This document shows, in pieces, positions 22,477 through 30,238 of a DNA stretch of 64,000 bases. This DNA comes from Brumicola pallidula DSM 14239 = ACAM 615 (GTDB lineage: Bacteria; Pseudomonadota; Gammaproteobacteria; Enterobacterales; Alteromonadaceae), in the NCBI RefSeq assembly GCF_000428905.1, contig NZ_KE386815.1:124001-188000 (forward strand), given 5' to 3'. How positions within the stretch are numbered: the first letter of the stretch is position 1; the number at the start of each line of letters is the position of its first letter. The notes under the pieces were generated by a model. That model searched no databases and was not told the DNA's origin. It saw nothing but the letters and a program-made list of their open reading frames with translations. The position numbers and the translations under genes are program-made.

Positions 22477-23097
22477 TTATTTTTTACTATCCGTCATAAA
22501 ATACTCATTAAAAGTTGTTTTGATTTGAACAACAGCCATAGGCCAATATCTGTTTTCTAACTCAGTTATCTTATTTCGCTTCTGCTCAAAAGTTTTCCAA
22601 CGCATCCATTTAGGCTTAGGCCAATATCGAACATTCTTAAACATGTTATTTACATCAGGCCAATCATAACCCCATAGCTGTATTCTCAACTTTCTAATGC
22701 GTCTAATTAATCTTTCATTAGATCGTTCACTTTGGCTTGGGTAATGCAGGCCAATACATTTACGGCAGACATAGGCTGTTTTGATAGCATACAGGTGCTG
22801 ACGTTGCTTTTGACAGTAAGGACAGGTGATATAAAGTTTATTGCTTGCGCTGCGGTTATCAAGTTTTAACGCTATTTGATGAAGATTATCATTTATACTG
22901 AAAGTCACATAGCGAATGCCCATATTACTCTCTTCAAGGTATAGCTTCTTATGACCGTCAGCTAGAAATTCAGAATTGATACAATAGCTACCAAGTGGTT
23001 TTGTGAGTAACGGTTTTAAAAAATTGGCATGTATTCGGTAATACTCTGTAGTGTAAGCTCTCGTCTGTGTTCTGCCGTAATGTTGGCCTTTTGGCAT
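22477..23097 (-). CDS. Zinc-ribbon hypothetical protein of the island
   Basis: A 206-residue basic protein. A CPYC...CRKC pair about 20 residues apart (about 91-115) makes a likely zinc ribbon, followed by GLHYPSQSERSNERLIRRIR. The C-terminal part is rich in Trp, Tyr, Lys and Arg. AGGAG nine bases before the ATG supports the start, although the gene then overlaps the upstream 120-codon frame by 110 bp. Nucleic-acid binding is likely from composition. Similar ribbon proteins occur on small integrative elements, but I cannot name the family. Confidence 0.65.
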   Translation of the reverse strand: MPKGQHYGRTQTRAYTTEYYRIHANFLKPLLTKPLGSYCINSEFLADGHKKLYLEESNMGIRYVTFSINDNLHQIALKLDNRSASNKLYITCPYCQKQRQHLYAIKTAYVCRKCIGLHYPSQSERSNERLIRRIRKLRIQLWGYDWPDVNNMFKNVRYWPKPKWMRWKTFEQKRNKITELENRYWPMAVVQIKTTFNEYFMTDSKK

Positions 23098-23350
23098 TGT
23101 TAGTAACTCCTAAAGAATAAAGAAAAAACACTTCATTTTCGCCTACTTCTGAACGCGCGATGCTAACCTCAAACTGTTTAACAGGCGCGCAAAAAAACGG
23201 CATTAACCTGGCTAGAAAGTTTAACCTTTGAATTGGGTCTTTAATTTCTGCGAGTGTTGCTGATAAATTGACTAATTCATTTTGAATAGCTTCATTTATC
23301 AAATGCCCAATGTCACCACTCATGTATTTTGTCTGTTTTAGTTTCGTCAT
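22988..23350 (-). CDS. Hypothetical island protein overlapping the zinc-ribbon gene
   Basis: A 120-codon frame opening MTKLKQTKYMSGDIGHLINE. The first 85 residues look like a normal helical protein. The last 35 lie inside the zinc-ribbon gene in another frame and look less natural, so the protein may once have ended earlier or a frameshift may be present. There is no obvious ribosome site. Function unknown. Confidence 0.45.
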   Translation of the reverse strand: MTKLKQTKYMSGDIGHLINEAIQNELVNLSATLAEIKDPIQRLNFLARLMPFFCAPVKQFEVSIARSEVGENEVFFLYSLGVTNNAKRPTLRQNTDESLHYRVLPNTCQFFKTVTHKTTW

Positions 23351-23526
23351 ACTTAAATCTTAGTCTCATGTATATTCAATTTTTATATTACAATCTTTTC
23401 TCTTGTACGAAAAACAGGCTGTAATAAAGTTTTATCGGGTAATTTAGTTTATTTTTTGATTTCTAATGTAGAATTAAGTACAGTAATTTTTACAATATTA
23501 AAAGTAGTAACTACAAGGAATTTGTT

Positions 23527-23904
23527 TTGAAAATTTACTCTGTAATTGGAACCATTTCATTAGTCGTCGCCCTTTCAGCTTGCGCCGGCAGGCCAGCCAA
23601 CCCAGTAATGATTCAGCAGTATGGAGATAGCAACAAGTCTTGTGTCACTCTGGAAAGAGAGATGAGTCTGGTACAAGCTGAAATTCAAAGGTTAATTCCA
23701 GAAACAGAAAAGACAGGTACTAACACGGCACTTGGAATTACAGGTTTTTTCTTTATCGTACCTTTGTTCTTTATGGATTTAAGTGAGTCAGAACAAGTAG
23801 AGATTAATGCCTTAAGGCAACGATACAACCACCTAATGATTATAGCTAGTGAAAAGAAATGTGGTGTTGAAGGTGAACAGATACCTGAATTTAAAACTAA
23901 TTAA
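23527..23904 (+). CDS. Small lipoprotein (island cargo)
   Basis: A 125-residue protein with a lipoprotein signal (MKIYSVIGTISLVVALSAC, Cys19). A coiled-coil-prone stretch follows (LEREMSLVQAEIQRLIPETE), then one hydrophobic segment (TALGITGFFFIVPLFFMDL, about 67-85) and a second short helix ending KKCGVEGEQ. The arrangement helix, membrane segment, helix resembles small envelope lipoproteins often found on islands. The function is unknown. It is the only plus-strand gene of the island and abuts the Gp2-like gene tail to tail. Confidence 0.65.
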   Translation: MKIYSVIGTISLVVALSACAGRPANPVMIQQYGDSNKSCVTLEREMSLVQAEIQRLIPETEKTGTNTALGITGFFFIVPLFFMDLSESEQVEINALRQRYNHLMIIASEKKCGVEGEQIPEFKTN

Positions 23905-23912
23905 TTAGTTGA
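23897..23912. repeat. Palindrome across two convergent stop codons
   Basis: AACTAATTAATTAGTT is a perfect 16 bp palindrome. It contains the TAA of the plus-strand lipoprotein gene (23902-23904) and the TAA of the minus-strand Gp2-like gene (23905-23907) back to back. It has no T-run and may simply be a compact shared end. Confidence 0.7.
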
Positions 23913-24477
23913 TATATTTAAGTCTTATTCTGCTTGCTCCGTAGTTTTTGGTTTGCGCTGGCTTGTATCCTTTCCCCCTATTTTTAGCTAAGTAGGATAT
24001 GCGCCAGATTGCCGCTTGTATCGAACGGAAATCATTTCTTTCCATGTTGTAGTAGCAGTGCGCAGGGAAGTACGCTGAACCGTCCAATTGTTGCCATATA
24101 TCTTTAATTTTATCGTTAATGACACACGGATAATTTGCTTTATGACCATCAATCATAACCGCATAATGGTAATGTTGCTGTCTAGCAGTTTCTAATTCTC
24201 TACACCAGATAAAACCAATTCGCTTTAAGTTGTATTTACGCTTTAGCCATTTAAACAACTTACGATTAAATACCGTTATAATTTTGTTCGTTTCGGTATA
24301 CTCATACAACCTTAAATCAAACCTGATTAAATGAATTTTGCTATGGTGACTCAACATAGCATCAACTTGATTAATCATTGCTTTAATCGAATTCGTTAAA
24401 AGACCACTTCCAGCCGAATTTACCCACCAAGTTTTTTCGTTTACCGTTATCGCTTTATCTTTTGTAATGTTTGGCAT
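23905..24477 (-). CDS. Inovirus Gp2-like / YagK-YfjJ domain HUH protein
   Basis: A 190-residue protein resembling the inovirus Gp2 family and the YagK/YfjJ C-terminal domain found on phage-like islands. An HxH motif is present in ARQQHYHYAVMIDGHK (about 96-111), followed downstream by FRSIQAAIWRISYLAKNRGKGYK (about 152-174), where a Tyr and basic residues would serve in a rolling-circle nickase. This suggests replication initiation of the excised island. That is inference, as the family is poorly characterised. The preceding 293 bp without genes is the natural place for its origin. Confidence 0.7.
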   Translation of the reverse strand: MPNITKDKAITVNEKTWWVNSAGSGLLTNSIKAMINQVDAMLSHHSKIHLIRFDLRLYEYTETNKIITVFNRKLFKWLKRKYNLKRIGFIWCRELETARQQHYHYAVMIDGHKANYPCVINDKIKDIWQQLDGSAYFPAHCYYNMERNDFRSIQAAIWRISYLAKNRGKGYKPAQTKNYGASRIRLKYIN

Positions 24478-24770
24478 ATATAGTTAATTATAAAGATATT
24501 TAGAGAAAGGATATTAGTAATTACCTATCTCTTAGTTAGTTGACCCTTACCAGCTTCGATAAGCAATACAAAAGGCATTCGTAATAGGCTGTCTATATTT
24601 GTAGGGTTAAAAACCTACAATTAATGTACAGTAACGAACAACCTCTTATCTGCTGGCTATAAAGCGTAAGGATTCACTAACCTTAAATTCTCAGTTATAC
24701 TCCGGTTATTGGCTCGTGGTTTAGCCGTCAAAACTTACCCTCTAGCCGATTATTAAGAGCTGCTTTGAAA
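24478..24770. other. Gene-free island stretch upstream of Gp2-like gene
   Basis: 293 bp of AT-rich DNA with no convincing frame. It contains a short inverted repeat, TTGTAGG (24599-24605) and CCTACAA (24614-24620), with an AT loop. It probably holds the Gp2-like gene promoter and possibly a replication origin. Confidence 0.45.
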
Positions 24771-25145
24771 TTAATTTTTCTTAGCGGCTGCTGCTTTAAA
24801 ATAGGCCTCATAACTTTGAATAGCATAGTTAAAATAAATTTGGTCGATAGACTTAAATCTATTGGTTAAGCAATTATACTTAACTAGTTTTATCAAATTA
24901 TGAACTTGGGTAATGTCTGTTAGTTGATAAATACTATATCTACTGCCATCACGGGCTGTTCCCCTTACCCTAGGCTTAACAAACTCAATATTATATAATC
25001 GCTCAATATCTGTGGGAACGTTGCGTCCACTCATTGTATGAGCCGCTCTGTTAATTGATTTTTCAGATACTCCTCGCGGATTGTCGAGAATATGTAACAG
25101 TGATTTTAGTTGCTTAGTTCGTTTTAACTTTTCCACGGTAGCCAC
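24771..25145 (-). CDS. Putative winged-helix regulator of the island
   Basis: A 124-residue basic protein overlapping the 3' end of the AlpA gene by 32 bp, so the two are probably co-translated. Residues about 5-75 (TKQLKSLLHILDNPRGVSEK onward to SRYSIYQLTD) have a helix-turn-helix plus wing look, and a second helical part follows. It is not recognised with certainty. Its position suggests a role in island gene control. Confidence 0.5.
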   Translation of the reverse strand: MATVEKLKRTKQLKSLLHILDNPRGVSEKSINRAAHTMSGRNVPTDIERLYNIEFVKPRVRGTARDGSRYSIYQLTDITQVHNLIKLVKYNCLTNRFKSIDQIYFNYAIQSYEAYFKAAAAKKN

Positions 25146-25401
25146 CTCCGATTTCTAGCTTTCTTTGAGTTAGTAAGTCTTTAACTAGGACTTTAATTTC
25201 AGTAGCAGACTGCCCCGCAATCATGGCTTGTAAAACTGTCTCACATTCAAATTGAACAAAACCTACAGCCCTTGAGCCTAAGCTAATAGGTGTCGGCCAT
25301 AAACCTTCTTTAATACGATTATACATAGTTGATTTTGAGAGATTGGTTAACGCTAATACGTCAGGCTTTCTAAGTATTCTAGGTTGATTGATATTGTACA
25401 T
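25114..25401 (-). CDS. AlpA-family excisionase/regulator
   Basis: A 95-residue MerR-like helix-turn-helix protein of the AlpA family (prophage CP4-57 regulator). The core LRKPDVLALTNLSKSTMYNR (about 10-29) and IKEGLWPTPISLGSRAVGF (about 31-49) is typical. AlpA proteins promote excision of P4-like islands by controlling or assisting the integrase. It lies two genes from the integrase and overlaps the next small gene. Confidence 0.85.
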   Translation of the reverse strand: MYNINQPRILRKPDVLALTNLSKSTMYNRIKEGLWPTPISLGSRAVGFVQFECETVLQAMIAGQSATEIKVLVKDLLTQRKLEIGGGYRGKVKTN

Positions 25402-25488
25402 ATTTACCCTTTAAAAAATGTTGTTAGTCTTTTCGGGGTAATAATGGAATAAATAATGGTTTATAGATAAAGGGATAAAGTCACTTTT

Positions 25489-26136
25489 TTAATCACCATT
25501 TTTTCCCTTTGATTTCATAAATTCACCTATGGAAGAATTGTATATTGGTAAACCTAAAATATTAATTACCTGCTCACAAAAGTCGACAAATTTACTTTTA
25601 TATCTACATTGGTAATCATCATAACTGCAAGTTGCTACTTTGCTAGTGCCTACTTCAAATGCTTTATGAAGCTCGTCTAAAAAAAACCTATTTTCAGTTT
25701 TTTTTACTCGACCGTTTCTACTTACTTTGTCTAAATCATTTCGAATAGATGAACGTATAATTAGAGATAGTTGGTTTAAATATCTCAGATTGTCATTAGA
25801 TTTAAATTTGATACGTCTATTTTCTGAAGCTCTCATTAATGAAATATTTTCTTTGACGCTAAGATTAGAAAAAGAACCTTTAAGCTCAACTATCAAATTA
25901 TTTACCTTATTGAGTCTATCTCTAGTTTGCTTAAAAGTAGACTTCTTAGGGTTTTCGGAAATTGAATAATACCAAGATTCAGCTTCATCTATTGCCAACT
26001 GTAGTTTGAATTCCGGATCAAAGGCAAATGAAGCCCTAAGTTTATCTATCATCTCATCATTACATTTAGATATACCTACAGAGGTCGCACTTATTGATAA
26101 ATCATCTATTATTTTTTTACTAGGCATTTTAACCAA
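25489..26136 (-). CDS. Hypothetical island protein between integrase and AlpA
   Basis: A 215-residue, largely helical, charged protein opening MVKMPSKKIIDDLSIS. Its start overlaps the end of the integrase gene by eight bases, so it is probably translated from the same mRNA. Three cysteines cluster late (TCSYDDYQCRYKS...FCEQV). I do not recognise the family. Partner of the integrase, accessory or defence role are all possible; the sequence does not decide. Confidence 0.55.
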   Translation of the reverse strand: MVKMPSKKIIDDLSISATSVGISKCNDEMIDKLRASFAFDPEFKLQLAIDEAESWYYSISENPKKSTFKQTRDRLNKVNNLIVELKGSFSNLSVKENISLMRASENRRIKFKSNDNLRYLNQLSLIIRSSIRNDLDKVSRNGRVKKTENRFFLDELHKAFEVGTSKVATCSYDDYQCRYKSKFVDFCEQVINILGLPIYNSSIGEFMKSKGKNGD

Positions 26137-27367
26137 CCTCCTTTAGACCTTTATTTGAAGTGCTAAAATTTCCATGTTGAGCCTGCTCTATAAATTCAGA
26201 CCACCAGTACATCAATTTCCGTCTACGTTCTAAATAGTCACTACGGTTATACGCGCGCCTTACTTCGTTTTTTTCTTGGTGAGCTAGCGCAGCTTCAATA
26301 ACATCACTATCAAAGCCTTTCTCATTTAACGTGGTACTAGCGAGCGAACGCATGCCATGAGCAACTAAACGACCTTTAAATCCGATACGCTGTAATGCTT
26401 TGTTAGCTCTCTCTGAACCGCTAGGCTTATTTGGTTGCTTATCTGCTGGGAATATATACTTACGATCACCTGTAAGCTGTTTAACATGCTCTAACAGGTC
26501 TAATACCTGTTTTGTTATTGGCACTGTATGTTTTACTTTCATTTTCATGCGTTCAGCAGGTATTTCCCACGACATATTTTCAAAATCTATTTCATCCCAA
26601 CTAGCATTGGCCGCCTCACTAGAGCGAACCATTGTATGTAATTGAAATTCCAATAAGCACCGAGTAACTAACGTAATGTTTGAATAACTAATAGCTTTCA
26701 TTAACTCCGGTAATTCTTCTGGCCTAATCGTTACCATATGAGTAACTTTGGGGGTTTTAAAGGCAGTTCTAATACCGGCAAGCGGGTTGTGGTGGATACG
26801 ACCTGTGTTAACGGCATGCTTCATTATTTCATTTAAATGACCAATTACTTTGTGTAATGTTTCTAAGCTACCTTTGCTTGCTAATGGTTTTAGCGTTTTG
26901 ATTACCTCCGGCGCTAGTATTTTATCTATTGGCCTATGGCCGATACTTGGGAATAGATGGTTTTCAAAATTACGCCATAAACTTCTTGAGGTAGTTTCAG
27001 CGATTTTACTTTTTTTAACTTCAAACCAATCAAGCGCAATAGACTCAAGCGTAAAACTCATTTTTAGTTTTTTATCACTTAACAAATCATCACGATGTTC
27101 TTTAGGGTCTATATTGTTTACCAGTAATTCTTTTGAGCTTGCTCGCTGTTTTCTGGCTTCAGCTAATGTTAAAGCAGGGTATTGACCTAAACTGAGGTTT
27201 TTTCTTTTTTTAGTAATGGGGTGATAATAATTAAATAGCCAACTTTTAGTACCGCTAGTTTTAACTCTAAGCTGAAGGCCTTCACCGTCTAACAGGGTGT
27301 AATCCTTATCTTTGACCTTAGCTTGTTTAACTTCTGTATTGGTCAGTGGTTTAGTTGTTTTGGCCAT
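26129..27367 (-). CDS. P4-type tyrosine integrase
   Basis: Site-specific recombinase that inserts and removes the island at tRNA-Leu. The arm-type DNA-binding domain (DUF4102 type) is at the N-terminus: LTNTEVKQAKVKDKDYTL, then DGEGLQLRVKTSGTKSWLFN. The core-binding domain lies in the middle. The catalytic residues are visible: Arg in LHTMVRSSEAANASW, HGMR, His in ALAHQ and the Tyr in RRAYNRSDYLERR. I start it at the ATG at 27365-27367 (MAKTTKPLTN); the frame is open to 27409. It sits about 165 bp from the tRNA, the normal place for such integrases. Confidence 0.93.
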   Translation of the reverse strand: MAKTTKPLTNTEVKQAKVKDKDYTLLDGEGLQLRVKTSGTKSWLFNYYHPITKKRKNLSLGQYPALTLAEARKQRASSKELLVNNIDPKEHRDDLLSDKKLKMSFTLESIALDWFEVKKSKIAETTSRSLWRNFENHLFPSIGHRPIDKILAPEVIKTLKPLASKGSLETLHKVIGHLNEIMKHAVNTGRIHHNPLAGIRTAFKTPKVTHMVTIRPEELPELMKAISYSNITLVTRCLLEFQLHTMVRSSEAANASWDEIDFENMSWEIPAERMKMKVKHTVPITKQVLDLLEHVKQLTGDRKYIFPADKQPNKPSGSERANKALQRIGFKGRLVAHGMRSLASTTLNEKGFDSDVIEAALAHQEKNEVRRAYNRSDYLERRRKLMYWWSEFIEQAQHGNFSTSNKGLKEVG

Positions 27368-27461
27368 TTTGGTAACACCAGCTTTAAAAATACATTTCAA
27401 TGTTACCAATGATGTTACTAAAAAAGCTGATTATTACAAGTCGTTATTAATTACCTTTGGA

Positions 27462-27506
27462 CATAAAAAAACCTAAAAGCCTCGTTTAAAATAGGCTTTC
27501 AGGTCT
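27462..27506 (-). terminator. Terminator after tRNA-Leu, on the island side
   Basis: On the minus strand ACCTGAAAGCCT pairs with AGGCTTTTAGGT (11 of 12 pairs) around a ten-base loop, followed by a T7 run. It lies about 30 bp beyond the tRNA 3' end but inside the island, so it replaces the chromosomal terminator now at 20590-20619. Confidence 0.8.
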
Positions 27507-27528
27507 TTATTGGTTCTTAGTGAACCTG

Positions 27529-27555
27529 TATATGGTGCGGAAGAAGAGACTCGAA
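27529..27555 (-). repeat. tRNA-proximal att site
   Basis: 27 bp covering the 3' end of tRNA-Leu, including CCA and part of the T arm, repeated at 20624-20649 with one base missing. It marks the tRNA-side edge of the island. Confidence 0.9.
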
Positions 27556-27617
27556 CTCTCACGGCCTAAGCCACCACCCCCTCAAGGTGGCGTGTCTACC
27601 AATTCCACCACTTCCGC
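27533..27617 (-). tRNA. leuU: tRNA-Leu (GAG)
   Basis: An 85-base long-variable-arm tRNA. The acceptor arms GCGGAAG and CTTCCGC pair fully, with discriminator A and encoded CCA. The D arm holds GGAATTGGTAGACAC. The anticodon stem CCACC/GGTGG closes the loop TTGAGGG, giving anticodon GAG (complement of 27581-27583). The T arm has GTTCGAGTC. It lies downstream of secG as leuU does in E. coli, and it is the island attachment site, kept functional by the island end. Confidence 0.97.
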
Positions 27618-27639
27618 ATTTTGCTTACTAAACGTTCAA

Positions 27640-28035
27640 CTAGTTTGGAACGTCTTCTTCTTTAATTTCTTCTTCGTTGGGTACTGGTGCCGGTAAATCA
27701 GATGCCACAGGCAACTCGGTAGCTAATGTTGGAATTTCAGAGCTAACAGGCTCTTCAACAACGGGCACTTCAAGGTTATCAAATTCATCTACTTTTTCAT
27801 GCTTATTAGCAGCTATAGTACCTAAAAGTAAACTAATAACGAAAAAAAAGGTCGCTAAAACAGCCGTTATTTTAGTCATGAAATTACCTGAACCTGATGA
27901 ACCAAATACGGTATTAGAACCGCCGGCACCGAATGATGCTCCCATATCAGCCCCCTTGCCCTGCTGGATTAATACAAACCCAATCAACAGTAATGCAACG
28001 ACCAAATAACTAACACTTAACACTTGTTCTAACAT
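27640..28035 (-). CDS. secG: Protein-export membrane protein SecG
   Basis: Small subunit of the SecYEG translocon. Two membrane helices are visible (about 3-22 and 53-75) around the conserved loop GKGADMGASFGAGGSNTVFGS (residues about 27-47). The 131-residue length includes an acidic, Pro-rich C-terminal tail not needed for the core. GAGG precedes the ATG. It follows tpiA by ten bases, and tRNA-Leu follows 22 bp after its stop on the same strand. Confidence 0.95.
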   Translation of the reverse strand: MLEQVLSVSYLVVALLLIGFVLIQQGKGADMGASFGAGGSNTVFGSSGSGNFMTKITAVLATFFFVISLLLGTIAANKHEKVDEFDNLEVPVVEEPVSSEIPTLATELPVASDLPAPVPNEEEIKEEDVPN

Positions 28036-28045
28036 TTTTTCCTCG

Positions 28046-28786
28046 TTAACTTGCTGCTTGGCAAATTGTTGTAAAATCTTCTACTTTTAAGCTGGCGCCA
28101 CCAATAAGGCCACCGTCTATATCTATTTTTGCAAACAACTCTTTTGCATTTGCGGCATTAACACTGCCACCGTACAAAATTCTAACGCTTGCCGCTGCAC
28201 TAACGTCTAGTGCTGCTAACTCTTTTCGAATAAACGCATGTACCTCTTGCGCTTGCTCCGGGCTTGCTGTTTTACCCGTTCCAATTGCCCATATCGGTTC
28301 ATAGGCAATCACTGAATTTTTTACATAGTGGGCGCCACACTCGTGCGCAACTGCATCTAACTGTGCTTTTACAAAATCAAATACCTGACCACTCTCTCTC
28401 ACTTCTAACGGCTCGCCAATGCATAATATTGGCGTAAGGCCTGCCGCTATTGCTGCTTTAACTTTTCTAGCGACAACTTCATTTGACTCATAATACGCCT
28501 CTCTGCGCTCGGAATGGCCCAGAATAACGTACTTACAGCCAGCCTCTGCAATCATACTCAATGAAACTTCGCCGGTATGTGCCCCTGAAGCAAACTCACT
28601 CACATTTTGCGCGCCAATTGCAAATGCAGCCTGGCTGAATTTTGATAAATAAACCGCTGGAGGACATATAACAATATCAACTGCTTGGTTTGAGGCTAAT
28701 TTTGAAGAGAAGGCTTCAACTAACTCGTCGCTTCCATTCATTTTCCAATTGCCTGCTACAAAAGGTTTTCTTTGAGAACTTGTCAT
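28046..28786 (-). CDS. tpiA: Triosephosphate isomerase
   Basis: Interconverts dihydroxyacetone phosphate and glyceraldehyde-3-phosphate in glycolysis and gluconeogenesis. TIM-barrel motifs are present: NWKMNG, catalytic His in ILGHSERR, catalytic Glu in AYEPIWAIGTGK, and phosphate-loop GGSVNAAN. I start it at the ATG at 28784-28786 (MTSSQRKPFV), which has GGGAGA just upstream; a GTG six codons earlier is possible. It lies between glmM and secG, an order seen in several marine gammaproteobacteria. Confidence 0.97.
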   Translation of the reverse strand: MTSSQRKPFVAGNWKMNGSDELVEAFSSKLASNQAVDIVICPPAVYLSKFSQAAFAIGAQNVSEFASGAHTGEVSLSMIAEAGCKYVILGHSERREAYYESNEVVARKVKAAIAAGLTPILCIGEPLEVRESGQVFDFVKAQLDAVAHECGAHYVKNSVIAYEPIWAIGTGKTASPEQAQEVHAFIRKELAALDVSAAASVRILYGGSVNAANAKELFAKIDIDGGLIGGASLKVEDFTTICQAAS

Positions 28787-28883
28787 GTTTTCTCCCGAGC
28801 CCACTGCAAAGCGGGCGTGATATTAACTAACCACTCACAATTATACAAGTATCAGTGTGATAAATAGATAGTAAGTTAGGTGT

Positions 28884-30224
28884 TTATGATGCTTTTTTCA
28901 CCACATCGGCAATTTTTTCTGCCCAAAGGTCACTTAGGCTCTTATTAATCGCTTCAACCATTACTCTTATTAAAGGCTCTGTTCCACTTTTACGCAGCAA
29001 AACGCGCCCATTTTCACCCATTTCCTCTTCTGCCTTTTGAACAATGGCGTTAACTTCGTCAGATTCAAGAGGATTTTTGCTAGAGTCAGCAAATTTAACA
29101 TTAATAAGTCGCTGCGGAAATCGGGTGAATCCTGAATTTAACACACTCAATTTCATATTTGATCGCAACATAGCAGCGATAACCTGAAGTCCAGCAACAA
29201 TACCATCACCGGTAGAAGCTAGGTTCAAGTTAAGCACATGACCTGAATTCTCACCTCCAATTTTCCAATTTTTAGCGAGTAGCATTTCCATTACATAGCG
29301 GTCACCAACGTCGGCGCGAGCAAACGGAATACCTAGTTTTTCTAATGCCACTTCCATGCCTAAATTAGACATTTTAGTACCCACCACGCCGCCTTGTAAT
29401 TGACCACTTTTCATTGCCTCGCGAGCGATAATGAAAATTATTTCGTCACCATCAATGACTTTGCCATTTTCATCTACCATCATGATGCGGTCACCGTCAC
29501 CATCTAAAGCAAAACCAAGGTCTGCTTTATGCTCTTTAACAGCTTCAACAGACGCACGCATCGACGTTGCGCCTACTTGATGGTTAATGTTAGTGCCGTT
29601 CGGTGAGGTTCCTATTTCAATTACGTGAGCGCCAAGCTCCGATAATACATCGGGCGCAATATGGTAAGTTGCACCATGCGCACAATCGACCACAATTTTT
29701 AAACCTTTGAGTGATAAATCTGAGGGGAATGTGCCTTTACAATATTCGATATAACGCCCCGCGGCATCACTAATTCGGGTCGCTTTGCCCAACTTGTCAG
29801 ATTCAACACAAACAATAGGTTTTTCCAGCTGCGCTTCAATTGCCAACTCTATTGTGTCGTCCAATTTTTGCCCCGTCGAAGAGAAAAACTTTATGCCGTT
29901 ATCATAATAAGGATTATGCGAGGCACTTATCACGATGCCAGCCTCGGAACGAAACGTTTTTGTTAAGTAAGCAACTGCTGGTGTCGGCATAGGACCCAGC
30001 AGACCAATATTAATGCCGGCCGCTGAAAGCCCGGCCTCCAATGCGGATTCAAGCATATAACCAGAAATTCGGGTGTCTTTACCGATAAGTACTTTGTTGG
30101 TGCCTTGCCCTGCTAATACCTTACCAGCGGCGTAACCCAACTTAATGGCAAATTCCGGATTAATTGGACTTTCGCCAACCTTACCTCTAATGCCATCGGT
30201 ACCAAAATATTTTCGTTCGGTCAT
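28884..30224 (-). CDS. glmM: Phosphoglucosamine mutase
   Basis: Converts glucosamine-6-phosphate to glucosamine-1-phosphate for UDP-GlcNAc, the precursor of peptidoglycan and LPS. The phosphoserine loop is [12 protein letters not shown] with Ser102, the magnesium loop is [11 protein letters not shown], the sugar loop is GGENSGH, and the phosphate-binding loop is [12 protein letters not shown]. The 446-residue length is typical. It follows folP by 14 bases, so the two are co-transcribed. Confidence 0.97.
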   Translation of the reverse strand: MTERKYFGTDGIRGKVGESPINPEFAIKLGYAAGKVLAGQGTNKVLIGKDTRISGYMLESALEAGLSAAGINIGLLGPMPTPAVAYLTKTFRSEAGIVISASHNPYYDNGIKFFSSTGQKLDDTIELAIEAQLEKPIVCVESDKLGKATRISDAAGRYIEYCKGTFPSDLSLKGLKIVVDCAHGATYHIAPDVLSELGAHVIEIGTSPNGTNINHQVGATSMRASVEAVKEHKADLGFALDGDGDRIMMVDENGKVIDGDEIIFIIAREAMKSGQLQGGVVGTKMSNLGMEVALEKLGIPFARADVGDRYVMEMLLAKNWKIGGENSGHVLNLNLASTGDGIVAGLQVIAAMLRSNMKLSVLNSGFTRFPQRLINVKFADSSKNPLESDEVNAIVQKAEEEMGENGRVLLRKSGTEPLIRVMVEAINKSLSDLWAEKIADVVKKAS

Positions 30225-30238
30225 ACAACTTCCTTCCT

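Larger units (their letters stand above)
20624..27555 (-). mobile_element. 6.9 kb genomic island integrated at tRNA-Leu(GAG)
   Basis: The element is bounded by direct repeats of the tRNA 3' end. Its P4-type integrase sits next to the tRNA, and the interior is AT-rich relative to the flanks. Gene order from the tRNA, on the minus strand unless stated, is integrase, unknown 215 aa, AlpA, winged-helix-like 124 aa, inovirus Gp2-like HUH protein, lipoprotein (plus strand), 120 aa, zinc-ribbon 206 aa, secreted 149 aa and secreted 238 aa. No capsid, tail or conjugation genes are present. This fits a satellite or replicative integrative element that depends on a helper. Confidence 0.9.

Noticed and set aside
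24599-24620. Terminator upstream of the Gp2-like gene
   Set aside because: The seven-base stem is AT-rich and has no T-run on either strand.
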